The notes: generated by a model not told the origin, from the sequence alone. DNA of 64,000 nt from Caulobacteraceae bacterium UBA3198 (GCA_002363865.1 DEWY01000009.1:62001-126000); one strand, 5' to 3'; counted from the first letter of the stretch, positions 18,527-26,822 are shown. Numbers and translations: made by a program.

Positions 18527-18610
18527 ATGTCTCCGAACACCGCCACCTATCTCTTTTGGTATTTTGGCTATCCGACGCCCCTGGCGACGGACGGAGTTCT
18601 GTTGACGTGA
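18527..18610 (+). CDS. aromatic-rich leader peptide for attenuation of DAHP synthase
   Basis: A 27-codon frame ends at TGA 18608-18610. Codons 8-15 read Tyr-Leu-Phe-Trp-Tyr-Phe-Gly-Tyr (18548-18571): six aromatic codons out of eight, including the single Trp, two Phe and three Tyr. It lies 101 bases upstream of the DAHP synthase start and just before an intrinsic terminator. By analogy with trpL and pheL, ribosome stalling on these codons when Phe, Tyr or Trp-tRNA is low would let an antiterminator form. The peptide is too short to have another obvious role. No strong Shine-Dalgarno site is present, which fits a leaderless transcript as reported for trpL of Sinorhizobium. Confidence 0.8.
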   Translation: MSPNTATYLFWYFGYPTPLATDGVLLT

Positions 18611-18637
18611 CCCAGACGTAAGACGAACCCCACCGCC

Positions 18638-18661
18638 GCCGCCGATCCGGCGGCTTTTTTT
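18638..18661 (+). terminator. attenuator terminator upstream of DAHP synthase
   Basis: GCCGCCG (18638-18644) pairs with CGGCGGC (18648-18654) across a 3-base loop, followed by seven T (18655-18661). It lies between the leader peptide and the aro gene rather than after a gene, so it is best read as an attenuator. An upstream segment GGCGACGG (18583-18590) can pair with CCGCCGCC (18634-18641) with one A-C mismatch, which would break the terminator stem; that is a candidate antiterminator. Confidence 0.82.
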
Positions 18662-18711
18662 ATGGCCCGTCGGACCGCTTCGCCAAAGCGCCCATCCCAG
18701 AGAGCCATTCC

Positions 18712-19803
18712 ATGACCGCCACCGACCCCATCACCACCGACGACCTGCGCATCGGCTCGATCAAGCCCCTGACGCCCCCGGCCGAGATCATGGCCGCCCA
18801 GCCCCGCACCGCCCGGGCCACCGCCGCAGTCACCGGCGCGCGCAAGGCCGCCCAGGACATCATCCATGGCCGCGACGACCGCCTGCTGGTGGTCATCGGC
18901 CCCTGCTCCATCCACGACCCTGATGCGGCCATGGAATACGCCCACCGGCTGGCGGCCGAGCGGACACGGTTCGCCGGCGAACTGGAAATCCTGATGCGGG
19001 TCTATTTCGAAAAGCCGCGCACCACGGTGGGATGGAAGGGACTGATCAACGATCCGGGCCTCGACGGCGGGTTCCAGATCGACCAGGGCCTGCGCATCGC
19101 CCGGGGCCTGCTGGCCGACATCAACGACATGGGCCTGCCGGCGGCGTGTGAGTTCCTGGATGTGACCACCCCGCAGTACATCGCCGACCTGGTGGCCTGG
19201 GGGGCTATCGGAGCGCGCACCACCGAAAGCCAAATCCACCGGGAGCTGGCCTCGGGCCTCTCATGCCCCGTGGGTTTCAAGAACGGCACCGACGGCAATG
19301 TGCAGATCGCCGTGGACGCGGTGCGCGCGGCCAGCCAGCCGCACCATTTCCTGGCCGTGACCAAGGAGGGTCGCTCGGCCATCGCCGCCACCACCGGCAA
19401 TGGCGACTGCCACGTGGTCCTGCGCGGCGGATCAGCGCCCAATCATGACGCTGAAAGCGTGGCCGCCGCCTGCGCCCTGATCGAGAAGGCGGGTCTTGCG
19501 CCCCGGCTGATGGTCGACGCCAGCCATGCCAACAGCCTGAAGAAGCCGGAGAACCAGCCCGGCGTCGTTGCCGAACTCGCCGCCCGCCTGGGCGCCGGCG
19601 ACCAGAAGGTCACGGGGGTCATGGTCGAAAGCCACCTGGTGGCCGGCCGTCAGGACCTGGTCCCGGGCGAGCCCCTGACCTATGGCCAGTCGATCACCGA
19701 CGGCTGCATCGGCTGGGACGACTCGGTCGCCGTGTTGGAAAACCTGGCCGGCGCCGTCCAGGCCCGTCGCCAGGTCCTGGCCCGCGAGCCCGCCCAGGCC
19801 TGA
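18712..19803 (+). CDS. aroG: 3-deoxy-7-phosphoheptulonate synthase (DAHP synthase), class I
   Basis: DAHP synthase joins phosphoenolpyruvate and erythrose 4-phosphate in the first step of the shikimate pathway. The 363-residue length and motifs (LLVVIGPCSIHD, RVYFEKPRTTVGWKGLINDP, GARTTESQIHRELASGLSCPVGFKNGTDG, DASHANSLKKPENQP) match the AroF/G/H type. E. coli paralogs are each feedback-inhibited by one aromatic amino acid. Here the sequence does not say which, but the leader at 18527 implies control by aromatic aminoacyl-tRNA levels. aroC, the last shikimate gene, lies 3 kb downstream on the same strand but separated by minus-strand genes. The symbol aroG is a family label, not a proof of Phe sensitivity. 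Confidence 0.95.
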   Translation: MTATDPITTDDLRIGSIKPLTPPAEIMAAQPRTARATAAVTGARKAAQDIIHGRDDRLLVVIGPCSIHDPDAAMEYAHRLAAERTRFAGELEILMRVYFEKPRTTVGWKGLINDPGLDGGFQIDQGLRIARGLLADINDMGLPAACEFLDVTTPQYIADLVAWGAIGARTTESQIHRELASGLSCPVGFKNGTDGNVQIAVDAVRAASQPHHFLAVTKEGRSAIAATTGNGDCHVVLRGGSAPNHDAESVAAACALIEKAGLAPRLMVDASHANSLKKPENQPGVVAELAARLGAGDQKVTGVMVESHLVAGRQDLVPGEPLTYGQSITDGCIGWDDSVAVLENLAGAVQARRQVLAREPAQA

Positions 19804-19807
19804 GGTC

Positions 19808-21301
19808 TCAGGCCGGGGTCTGGAGATGGCTCCAGGCCTCGGCGGCCTCGTCGGCCGAGCCCGAGGCGTCGATCCGCGCCCACTGAACAGCGCCGACCTC
19901 CTGGTCGAGCTGTTTGCGCAGGGTCTCCACCGTGGCGTCGGACGCGTCCCCGTGCCGGGCGTCGATCCTTGCGGCCAGGATCTCCACCGGCGCCTCCAGC
20001 CACACCCCGTCGAAGGCGACGCCCTGACCGGTCGCCAGCGCCTCGGCCCTTCGGCGCAGGTCCGGTGAGATGAAGGTGGCGTCCAGCACCACGGCGCGGC
20101 CGGCCGCCAGGGCCTGGCCCGCCTCGCTGAACAGGGTGTCATAGACCTGCTCATAGAAGCCTGGCCCGTAAGCGCTGGCCGGCAGGCGACTGTCGGGGGC
20201 CACCCCCATCAGCCGTTTTCTGACCTCGTCGGTGCGCAGGACGATGGCGCCGGGCGCCGCCCCGATCCCGGGCGCCACCAGCCGGGCGAAGGTGGACTTG
20301 CCGGTTCCCGACATTCCCCCCACCGCCAGCAGCCTGGCCTTCGGCGGCGACAGATGAGCCAGGGCCGCGTCCAGATAGGCGCCGGCCGCCGCATCGTCAC
20401 CGGTATGGGCCCAAACATGGGCGCGGACCGCAGCCCGGACCGCCATCATCAGCGGCAGGGTCGCCAGGCCATCCCACAGTTCGGGCCCGAAGTGGCGGGC
20501 GGCCTCGTCCAGATAGGCCGAGAGCACCCGCACCGCGGCGTCGCGCCGCCGACGGAAGTCCAGGTCCATCAGGAGGAAGGCGATGTCGTATTGAACATCC
20601 ACGTCCGACAGGGTGTCGTTGAACTCGATGCAGTCGAACAGGATCGGCCGCCCATCCTCCAGCAGGATGTTCCCCAGGTGGAGATCCCCGTGGCAATGGC
20701 GGGCAAACCCCCCCAGGGCCCGGGCGTCGAGCAGCGCCTGATGCTGGAAGAAGGCTCGGTCGGTGGCGGCGATCACGGCCTCGACCCGCTCGGCCCCCAA
20801 CCTGGGCGCCAGCTCGCGCAACAGCTGAGCGTTGGAGTCGATGGTGAACTTCAGCGCCCGCCCGCCGCCGCCTTCGGGGCGCAGGGGCGCCGCGGCATGG
20901 AAGCCGGCCACGGTGCGGCCCAGGCTGTCGGCCAGGGAGCCGTCGACGGCCCAGGGCTGGGCCGAGAGCACGGCGGTCTCGTCAAAGCGGCGCATCTCCA
21001 GCGCGAACTCCACCGGCTCGCCTTCGCCGTCGAACTCCAGGCCGCCATCGGCCATCCGGGTGATGGCGCGCACGGTGCGATAGATGTCGGGCGCCGCGGC
21101 CCGGTTGAATCGCAGCTCCCGGTCCAGCGCCCAGCGCCGCAGCTCCAGGGTGGAATAGTCGAGATAGCCCAGGTCCAGCCGCCGCTTGACCTTGAAGGCC
21201 CGCTCCGGCGTCAGGAACACCCGCGCACAGGCGGTGTCGATGCGCCGCTCGGCCTGAGCTTCGAGCCAGGCGGCGACCTCGGCCTCTTCCGCGTCGGTCA
21301 A
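19808..21301 (-). CDS. bifunctional APH-like/P-loop kinase protein
   Basis: The roughly 497-residue protein joins two domains. The N-terminal half is an aminoglycoside-phosphotransferase-like kinase with HCHGDLHLGNILL (catalytic loop) and LFDCIEFND (metal Asp). The C-terminal part is a P-loop kinase with Walker A GGMSGTGKST and downstream DATFISPDLRRRAEAL, of the gluconate/zeta-toxin-like small kinase type. This fusion is widespread and usually annotated only as an AAA/APH protein; substrates are unknown. TTG 21301 was chosen as the start because AAGGCGG lies about 10 bases upstream and pdxH ends just before; no ATG is available at this position. Its stop is 4 bases from the convergent aroG stop. 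Confidence 0.82.
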   Translation of the reverse strand: MTDAEEAEVAAWLEAQAERRIDTACARVFLTPERAFKVKRRLDLGYLDYSTLELRRWALDRELRFNRAAAPDIYRTVRAITRMADGGLEFDGEGEPVEFALEMRRFDETAVLSAQPWAVDGSLADSLGRTVAGFHAAAPLRPEGGGGRALKFTIDSNAQLLRELAPRLGAERVEAVIAATDRAFFQHQALLDARALGGFARHCHGDLHLGNILLEDGRPILFDCIEFNDTLSDVDVQYDIAFLLMDLDFRRRRDAAVRVLSAYLDEAARHFGPELWDGLATLPLMMAVRAAVRAHVWAHTGDDAAAGAYLDAALAHLSPPKARLLAVGGMSGTGKSTFARLVAPGIGAAPGAIVLRTDEVRKRLMGVAPDSRLPASAYGPGFYEQVYDTLFSEAGQALAAGRAVVLDATFISPDLRRRAEALATGQGVAFDGVWLEAPVEILAARIDARHGDASDATVETLRKQLDQEVGAVQWARIDASGSADEAAEAWSHLQTPA

Positions 21302-21332
21302 GGGACGGCCGCCTTGAAACGAAAAGCGCTCA

Positions 21333-22022
21333 TCAGGGATAGAGCCGCTCAGTGGTCCAGCCCTGGCCGCTGCGCCGGAACACCAGGCGCTCGTGCAGGC
21401 GGAAGGGGCGGTCACGCCAGAACTCCAGGACGCTCGGCGCCAGGCGGAAGCCGGACCAGTGTGGCGGCCGCTCCACTTTTCCGAGGCCAAAGCGCAGGCC
21501 AGCCTCGGCGATCCGCTTTTCCAGGGCCAGGCGGTCGGGCAGGACCCGGGACTGCTCCGAGGCCCAGGCGCCCAGCTGCGAGGCACGCGCGCGGGTGGCG
21601 AAGTAGGCGTCGGCCTCCTCATCGCTCACCGGGCTGATCTGGCCGCGGACGCGAACCTGCCGGCGCAGGGATTTCCAGTGAAACAGCAGGGCGGCGTGGG
21701 GGTTGGCGGCCAGCTGGCGGCCCTTGGCGCTCTCCAGGTTCGTGTAGAAGACGAAGCCGGCCGGATCGACATCCTTCAACAGCACCATGCGCACGTCCGG
21801 GACGCCATCGGCGTCGGCGGAGGCGAGCGCCATGGCGTTGGGGTCGTTCGGCTCCTTGCCGCCCGCCTCCTGCAGCCAGTGGCCGAACAGGGCGAAGGGG
21901 TCGGTCTCGCTCAGAAGCGGCGGCGGCTCGGCCTGGGTGACCTGGGACACATAGTCGTCCTCGGTGGGCGAAGCCGGGATCAGAGAGTCCGATGGCGGGG
22001 GTTCCGGGGGGCGCTTTGACAT
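21333..22022 (-). CDS. pdxH: pyridoxamine 5'-phosphate oxidase
   Basis: PdxH is the FMN enzyme that makes pyridoxal 5'-phosphate from pyridoxine or pyridoxamine phosphate. The 229-residue protein has DPNAMALASADADGVPDVRMVLLKDVD, FYTNLESAKGRQL, FHWKSLRRQVRVRG and the C-terminal SGFRLAPSVLEFWRDRPFRLHERLVFRR signature, which includes the phosphate and substrate residues. The N-terminal 25 residues are Pro-rich and less conserved. It is followed at 31 bases by the APH/P-loop gene on the same strand, and is divergent from the J-domain gene. Confidence 0.96.
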   Translation of the reverse strand: MSKRPPEPPPSDSLIPASPTEDDYVSQVTQAEPPPLLSETDPFALFGHWLQEAGGKEPNDPNAMALASADADGVPDVRMVLLKDVDPAGFVFYTNLESAKGRQLAANPHAALLFHWKSLRRQVRVRGQISPVSDEEADAYFATRARASQLGAWASEQSRVLPDRLALEKRIAEAGLRFGLGKVERPPHWSGFRLAPSVLEFWRDRPFRLHERLVFRRSGQGWTTERLYP

Positions 22023-22106
22023 GACCTGCGCCCTATAGCGCGCGGGCGGCCAGTCGTCAGGGGTTTAACGCGCCGTTGACGGCCCAGGCGCTAGGACCTT
22101 CACCCT

Positions 22107-22817
22107 ATGAGCGGGACAGATCAGGCCCTGACGACGCGCCGGGCGCGGGAGCTGCTGGGCGTCGCCGCCAGCGCCTCCCCCGGAGAGCTGCGCCGCGCCT
22201 TCCGCAACAAGGCCAAGAGCGTCCATCCGGACCGGGACGGCGGGGATGCGGAGTCATTCCGACGCCTGGTCGAAGCCTATGATCTGCTCCGCGGCGGCCA
22301 GCCCCACGGCGGCTTTCTCCACCAGCCTCCCAGCGTCCAGGCCAGCCGCCGGGCGCCGGAGGTTGGAGCCCTCAACCTGACCCCTCACCTGGCGCTGCAA
22401 GGCGGGCAGGCCGAGCACCAGTTGGCCGACGGCCGACGGCTGAGGATCACCGTGCCGGCCGGCCTGCGCAGCGGCGACCGGCTCCGCGCCGGCGGCGAGG
22501 TGCTGACCATCGCCGTCCGGGGGGACGGCCAGGTGATCGTTCGGGGCAACGACATTTGGATCACAGCGCTCCTGGATCGCGCCTTGCTGGACCAGGGCGG
22601 GCGAGCTTGCCTGGACACCCCCCTCGGCGCCAGGGAGGTCTGGATCACGCGAAAGGCCTCCGCCCGGGGCCTGATCCGGCTAGCTGGCGATGGCCTGCCG
22701 GCCCGAGGGCCTCATCGCCAGGGCGACATGTTCATCCGCCTGCAGCCGGCCAGCGAGACCGCATCCAGCGCAGCCCGCACCCTGCTTCGCCGCTTCGCCG
22801 CGGCCTGGGCGGCCTGA
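22107..22817 (+). CDS. J-domain co-chaperone, short DnaJ-like protein
   Basis: The 236-residue protein starts with a J domain (residues about 10-60) carrying the HPD tripeptide in KSVHPDRDGGD, needed to stimulate DnaK. There is no Gly/Phe region or Cys-rich zinc domain. The second half (GQAEHQLADGRRLRITVPAGLRSGDRLR) resembles the DnaJ C-terminal substrate-binding domain, so the layout is closest to CbpA or type-B J proteins. Its stop lies 124 bases before aroC. Confidence 0.85.
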   Translation: MSGTDQALTTRRARELLGVAASASPGELRRAFRNKAKSVHPDRDGGDAESFRRLVEAYDLLRGGQPHGGFLHQPPSVQASRRAPEVGALNLTPHLALQGGQAEHQLADGRRLRITVPAGLRSGDRLRAGGEVLTIAVRGDGQVIVRGNDIWITALLDRALLDQGGRACLDTPLGAREVWITRKASARGLIRLAGDGLPARGPHRQGDMFIRLQPASETASSAARTLLRRFAAAWAA

Positions 22818-22941
22818 CCCCGGGCGCCGTCACGACCAGGCGTTCTGGCGGCGAGACCATGCCGCCGACAGGGCGTCGAACGCCTCCGATCTCCCCATCC
22901 TGGACGTGGCGCCTGCGCGGAAATGCGCTAAGAGCGCGGCT

Positions 22942-24060
22942 ATGTCGCACAACACATTTGGCCACCTGTTCCGCGTCACCACCTGGGGTGAAAGTCACGG
23001 CCCGGCGCTCGGCTGCGTCATTGACGGCTGCCCTCCCGGCCTGTCGTTGAGGCCCGAGGATGTGCAGGTGTGGCTCGACCAGCGCAGGCCAGGTCAGGGC
23101 AAGTTCGTCACCCAGCGCCAGGAGCCGGACGCGGTCCGCATCCTGTCGGGCGTCTTCGAGGACGAGCGAACGGGCGGTCCGGTCACCACCGGAACGCCAA
23201 TCTCGATGATGATCGAGAACACCGACCAGCGCAGCCGCGACTATTCGGAAATCGCCCAGGCCTTCCGCCCAGGCCATGCCGACTACGCCTATTTCGCCAA
23301 GTACGGCGTGCGGGACTATCGCGGCGGCGGCCGGGCTTCGGCCCGGGAGACCGCCGCACGGGTGGCCGCCGGCGCCGTGGCGCGGAAGATCCTGGCCGGG
23401 ATCACCGTCCGCGCCGCCGTCGTCCAGATCGGCCCCCATGCGATCGACCGCAGCCGCTTCGACTGGGACGAGACCCGCAACAATCCCTTCTGGTGCCCCG
23501 ACTCTGAAACCGTCGCCGTCTGGGAGTCGCACCTGGAGACAATCCGCAAGAGCGGCTCGTCCACCGGCGCCGTGGTCGAGGTCGAGGCCACGGGCGTCCC
23601 GGCCGGCTGGGGCGCGCCCATCTATGGTAAGCTCGACGCCGAACTGGCCGGCGCCCTGATGTCGATCAACGCCGCCAAGGGCGTGGAGATCGGAGCCGGC
23701 TTCGCCTCGGCCGCCCTGACCGGCGAGGAAAACGCCGACGAGATGCGAATGGGGAACGACGGTGAGCCGGTCTTCCTGTCCAACAAGGCCGGCGGGGTCC
23801 TGGGGGGGATCTCTACGGGCCAGGCGGTGAGCGCCCGGGTGGCGTTCAAGCCGACCTCCTCCATCCTGACGCCCCGCCGCAGCCTCGATGAGGCTGGCCA
23901 GGAGATCGAGTTGCGCACCAAGGGACGGCACGATCCCTGTGTCGGCATCCGCGCCGTCCCCGTCGTCGAAGCCATGGTCGCTTGCGTTCTCGCCGACGCC
24001 TTTTTGCGTCACAGGGCCCAAGTCGGTGAGGCGCGCTTCAGCCCTGGGCGGGGCGATTAG
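22942..24060 (+). CDS. aroC: chorismate synthase
   Basis: AroC converts EPSP to chorismate with reduced FMN, the last common step of aromatic amino acid synthesis. The 372-residue protein begins SHNTFGHLFRVTTWGESHGPALGCVIDGCPPG and contains the FMN/substrate motifs GKFVTQRQEPDAVRILSG, YRGGGRASARETAARVAAGAVA and, near the end, KGRHDPCVGIRAVPVVEAM. The ATG at 22942 gives the family N-terminus; upstream in-frame sequence overlaps the J-domain gene and is not coding. The same pathway is served by the DAHP synthase at 18712. Confidence 0.97.
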   Translation: MSHNTFGHLFRVTTWGESHGPALGCVIDGCPPGLSLRPEDVQVWLDQRRPGQGKFVTQRQEPDAVRILSGVFEDERTGGPVTTGTPISMMIENTDQRSRDYSEIAQAFRPGHADYAYFAKYGVRDYRGGGRASARETAARVAAGAVARKILAGITVRAAVVQIGPHAIDRSRFDWDETRNNPFWCPDSETVAVWESHLETIRKSGSSTGAVVEVEATGVPAGWGAPIYGKLDAELAGALMSINAAKGVEIGAGFASAALTGEENADEMRMGNDGEPVFLSNKAGGVLGGISTGQAVSARVAFKPTSSILTPRRSLDEAGQEIELRTKGRHDPCVGIRAVPVVEAMVACVLADAFLRHRAQVGEARFSPGRGD

Positions 24061-24201
24061 AGGGGCGAATCTGCGGATTGCCGCCGGGGTCAAAGAGCGA
24101 CGGTTTTCCGATTGACCATGCCGATGACTTGCCTGAAATGAGCCCCCTCGCGGCCCGGCGTTTGGTCGGCGCCGCGGGGTCTCACCGCGAAAGAGGGACA
24201 C

Positions 24202-24714
24202 TTGCGATACGAATTGCTCAGGATCCTGCTCGTGGACGACAACCAGCACATGCGCGTGCTGTTGACCGAGATCCTGCGCGCCATCGGCGTCGTGCATATC
24301 CATGAAGGCGCTGACGGCGCCGAGGGCCTGCAGCAGCTGCGCAACCACGCCATCGACATCGTCATGACCGACCTGTCGATGCAGCCCCTCGACGGCATCG
24401 ATTTCGTGCGTCTGCTGCGCAACTCCCCCGACAGCCCCAACCAGATGATCCCGGTGATCATGATCACCGGCCATTCCACCATGCGCCGGGTCGCCGAGGC
24501 GCGGGACGCCGGGGTCAACGAGTTCCTCGCCAAGCCACTCACCGCCCGCGGCGTGCTGGAGCGGCTGAACCGGATCGTCGAGCATCCGCGGCCCTATATC
24601 CGGACTCAGGACTATTTCGGACCTGACCGACGTCGGCGGGCCGACCCGGGCTTCAACGGCCCCTGGCGGCGCCAGGGGGACGCAGCGGTCTCCCTCTCCC
24701 ACCAGCTGGACTGA
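24202..24714 (+). CDS. single-domain response regulator (CheY-like)
   Basis: A 170-residue receiver protein. The acidic pair is in ILLVDDNQHM, the phosphoacceptor Asp in IVMTDLSMQPLDG, the switch Thr in MITGHS and the Lys in FLAKPLT. The C-terminal tail IRTQDYFGPDRRRR with a charged extension is a pattern familiar in Caulobacterales receivers. No output domain is present, so it acts through protein contact. The TTG start at 24202 is supported by GAGGGA 4-5 bases upstream. No partner kinase is adjacent. Confidence 0.88.
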   Translation: MRYELLRILLVDDNQHMRVLLTEILRAIGVVHIHEGADGAEGLQQLRNHAIDIVMTDLSMQPLDGIDFVRLLRNSPDSPNQMIPVIMITGHSTMRRVAEARDAGVNEFLAKPLTARGVLERLNRIVEHPRPYIRTQDYFGPDRRRRADPGFNGPWRRQGDAAVSLSHQLD

Positions 24715-24779
24715 AGCGACTCGCCACCTTTTGGTGATGTTTTGCGCGTCTTCTGGGGACTGACCCCGGGGGATTCACC

Positions 24780-25007
24780 ATGACTGCGCCACAGCTTCTT
24801 CGCCTCAGCCTCATCGGCGTGCTGGCGCTCACCCAGGCCGGTTGTCTGGCGGCAGCCGTGGTCGGCACGACCGCTGGCGTGGCCATCGGCGTCACCGGCG
24901 CAGCGGTCGGCGCCACGGCGAAGGGCGTCGGCATGGCCGCCGGCGCCGTCATTCCCGGCGGCGACGATGATGATGACGATGACCGGCGGAACCGCCGCGA
25001 CCGCTAG
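24780..25007 (+). CDS. small Asp-rich lipoprotein
   Basis: The 75-residue protein has a signal peptide with lipobox TQAGC (Cys about residue 22), then a Gly/Ala/Val-rich segment (TTAGVAIGVTGAAVGATAKGVGMAAGAV) that looks like a glycine-zipper membrane helix, and ends in a run of seven Asp plus Arg residues. A GGGGA site precedes the ATG. It is probably an envelope lipoprotein of unknown role. Its TAG stop overlaps the TAG stop of convergent queD at CTAG (25004-25007). Confidence 0.75.
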   Translation: MTAPQLLRLSLIGVLALTQAGCLAAAVVGTTAGVAIGVTGAAVGATAKGVGMAAGAVIPGGDDDDDDDRRNRRDR

Positions 25008-25375
25008 ATGGTGAGCGCGCAGCTCTCCCCGATCGTGGGGCGCGACACCTTGATCCGCGAAAGGCCCGGAAACTGCCGCTTTAGCCGCTCGGCGAAATAG
25101 AGGCAGAGGTTTTCCAGGGTGGGGCTTTCCAGGCCGGGCTTCTCGTTGAGCAGGCCGTGATCGAGCTCCAACGCCACGGCGCGCAGGGCGCCGTCCAGCT
25201 CGGCCAGATCGGCGACCCAGCCCACGGGTGGCTGAGGCGCGCCGGCGACGGTGGCCTCCACCTGAAAGGAATGGCCGTGCAGCCGGGTGTAGGGGCTCTC
25301 CGCCGGTCCGTCAGGCAGATAGTGGGCCGCATCGAAGGTGGCGACCTTGGTGATCTCAAAACTATGCGATGTCAT
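25004..25375 (-). CDS. queD: 6-carboxy-5,6,7,8-tetrahydropterin synthase family protein
   Basis: QueD converts dihydroneopterin triphosphate to 6-carboxytetrahydropterin in queuosine synthesis. The 123-residue protein has the zinc histidines His18 (DAAH), His33 and His35 (LHGHSF), plus LDHGLLNE and the C-terminal PTIGESC segment. The motif that normally reads CxxxHGH is YTRLHGH here: Tyr29 occupies the catalytic Cys position. Genomic context (third gene of queC-queE-queD, 36 bases after queE) still argues for QueD function, but the missing Cys is odd. Other pterin-synthase subfamilies use a displaced Cys or a Glu; none of those motifs fits exactly. Confidence 0.83.
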   Translation of the reverse strand: MTSHSFEITKVATFDAAHYLPDGPAESPYTRLHGHSFQVEATVAGAPQPPVGWVADLAELDGALRAVALELDHGLLNEKPGLESPTLENLCLYFAERLKRQFPGLSRIKVSRPTIGESCALTI

Positions 25376-25411
25376 CGGCGCGCTCGGGCGGTCCGTCCAG
25401 CCGATCGGCCG

Positions 25412-26044
25412 TCAGGGAATGCCCAGATATTTGTGGGTTTGCACGCTTAAACGCCACTGAGGGTGCGCGAGGCAATAGGCGATCGACGCCTCGGTGTTAG
25501 CGAGGCGGTTGGGCCCGTCCATGGGCTGAAGATAGAAGCGCTCGAAATCCAGGCTGGCGAAGGTCTGTGGATCGACGCCGGCCTGCGGAAAGACCAGCTT
25601 CAGCTCCTGCCCCGAGGTCTGAGCCAGAGTCGCCTGGGCCTTGGGGCTGACACAGATCCAGTCGACGCCGGCCGGCGCGGCCAAGGTGCCGTTGGTCTCC
25701 ACCGCGATGGTGAAGCCGCGGTCGTGCAGCGCGGCGATCAGCGGGGCGTCGAGCTGCAGCAGGGGCTCGCCGCCGGTGCAGACGACAAGACGATTGTCCG
25801 GCCCTCCGGTCCAGGCGGCGGAAACCGCGTCGGCCAGGGCCGCGGCGTCAGCAAACCGGCCACCGCCCGGGCCATCCATCCCTACGAAGTCGGTGTCGCA
25901 GAATGTGCAGACCGCTTTCGCGCGGTCGATCTCGCGGCCCGACCACAGATTGCAGCCGGCGAAACGGCAGAAGACCGCCGGGCGTCCAGCCTGCCCGCCC
26001 TCTCCCTGGAGAGTCAGGAAGATCTCCTTGACCGAATAGGTCAC
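25412..26044 (-). CDS. queE: 7-carboxy-7-deazaguanine synthase (radical SAM)
   Basis: QueE rearranges the QueD product to 7-carboxy-7-deazaguanine using S-adenosylmethionine and a 4Fe-4S cluster. In this 210-residue protein the cluster cysteines are spaced Cys31-X14-Cys46-X2-Cys49, the non-canonical CX14CX2C form known for QueE. FLTLQGEGGQAGRPAVF precedes it and CTGGEPLLQ follows. The start is GTG 26044, which overlaps the queC stop in a GTGA arrangement, so translation is coupled. Longer upstream frames run through queC in another phase and are not real. Confidence 0.95.
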   Translation of the reverse strand: MTYSVKEIFLTLQGEGGQAGRPAVFCRFAGCNLWSGREIDRAKAVCTFCDTDFVGMDGPGGGRFADAAALADAVSAAWTGGPDNRLVVCTGGEPLLQLDAPLIAALHDRGFTIAVETNGTLAAPAGVDWICVSPKAQATLAQTSGQELKLVFPQAGVDPQTFASLDFERFYLQPMDGPNRLANTEASIAYCLAHPQWRLSVQTHKYLGIP

Positions 26045-26781
26045 GCCGCAAGCTCCGGCCGGCCCTGCGCCACCCACGCGCGCCAGCCGCGGGCGCGCAG
26101 GTCGCAAGCCGGGCAGTCGCCGCAGCCGTGGCCCCAGTCGTGGCGCACGCCCCGCGCACCGCGATAACAGGTGTGGCTTTCCTCGCAGATCAGCGCCACC
26201 AGGGCCTCGCCGCCAAGCGATTTGGACAGCGCCCAGGTCTGGGCCTTGGTGAGGGACATCAACGGCGTCTGGATCTGGAAGTCCTGCGCCATGCCAAGGT
26301 TGAGGGCGTGTTCCAGGGCCTCGATGGTGTCGCGCCGGCAATCTGGATAGCCGGAAAAGTCAGTCTCGCACATGCCGCCCACCAGATGGCGCAGCCCGCG
26401 CCGGTCGGCCAGGGCCGCCCCATAGGTCAGGAAGACGAGGTTGCGACCTGGCACGAAGGTGGAAGGCAGTCCCTTGTCGGTGACCTCGAAGGCGCGCTCG
26501 GCCGTCATGGCGGTCTCAGCGATCGCCCCAAAGCCCGTGAGGTCGATGAGGTGGTCGGGGCCCAGCCGCGGCGCCCAATCTGGGAACTGGGTGGTTATGG
26601 CCTCGCGGACGACCTGGCGCGCGGTCATCTCCACAGCGTGGCGCTGACCATAGTCGAAGCCGACCGTCTCCACATGCTCATAGCGGGCCAGCGCCCAGGC
26701 CAGGCAGACCGAGGAGTCCTGCCCGCCGGAAAACAGCACAAGGGCGCGCTGATCGCGATTGGTGTCCGTCATGTCCTCCAT
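26041..26781 (-). CDS. queC: 7-cyano-7-deazaguanine synthase
   Basis: QueC turns 7-carboxy-7-deazaguanine into preQ0 with ATP and ammonia. The 246-residue protein has the PP-loop LVLFSGGQDSSVCLAWAL near the N-terminus and the zinc-binding cysteines at the C-terminus (CEESHTC, then CGDCPAC). It is the first gene of the queC-queE-queD operon. Two in-frame ATGs compete for the start: 26781 and 26772. A GGAGG lies between them, 2 bases before the second, which is unusually close. Confidence 0.95.
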   Translation of the reverse strand: MEDMTDTNRDQRALVLFSGGQDSSVCLAWALARYEHVETVGFDYGQRHAVEMTARQVVREAITTQFPDWAPRLGPDHLIDLTGFGAIAETAMTAERAFEVTDKGLPSTFVPGRNLVFLTYGAALADRRGLRHLVGGMCETDFSGYPDCRRDTIEALEHALNLGMAQDFQIQTPLMSLTKAQTWALSKSLGGEALVALICEESHTCYRGARGVRHDWGHGCGDCPACDLRARGWRAWVAQGRPELAA

Positions 26782-26783
26782 AT

Positions 26784-26822
26784 GCGCGCGCCGGCGGCGC
26801 AGGGGAAGCCTGCGGCGCGCGC
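26784..26822 (-). promoter_or_regulatory. long GC hairpin just upstream of queC
   Basis: Arms 26784-26793 plus 26800-26803 can pair with 26809-26822, leaving a 6-base bulge and a short loop. In the queC transcript this would lie directly before the start codon. It could occlude the start, but the sequence does not match the preQ1 riboswitch pattern that I know. Confidence 0.3.

Noticed and set aside
25412..26341. Longer QueE with an extra 99 residues at the N-terminus
   Set aside because: The extension lies inside queC in another frame and is Arg/Gly/Pro shadow sequence. GTG 26044 gives the conserved start and the GTGA overlap.
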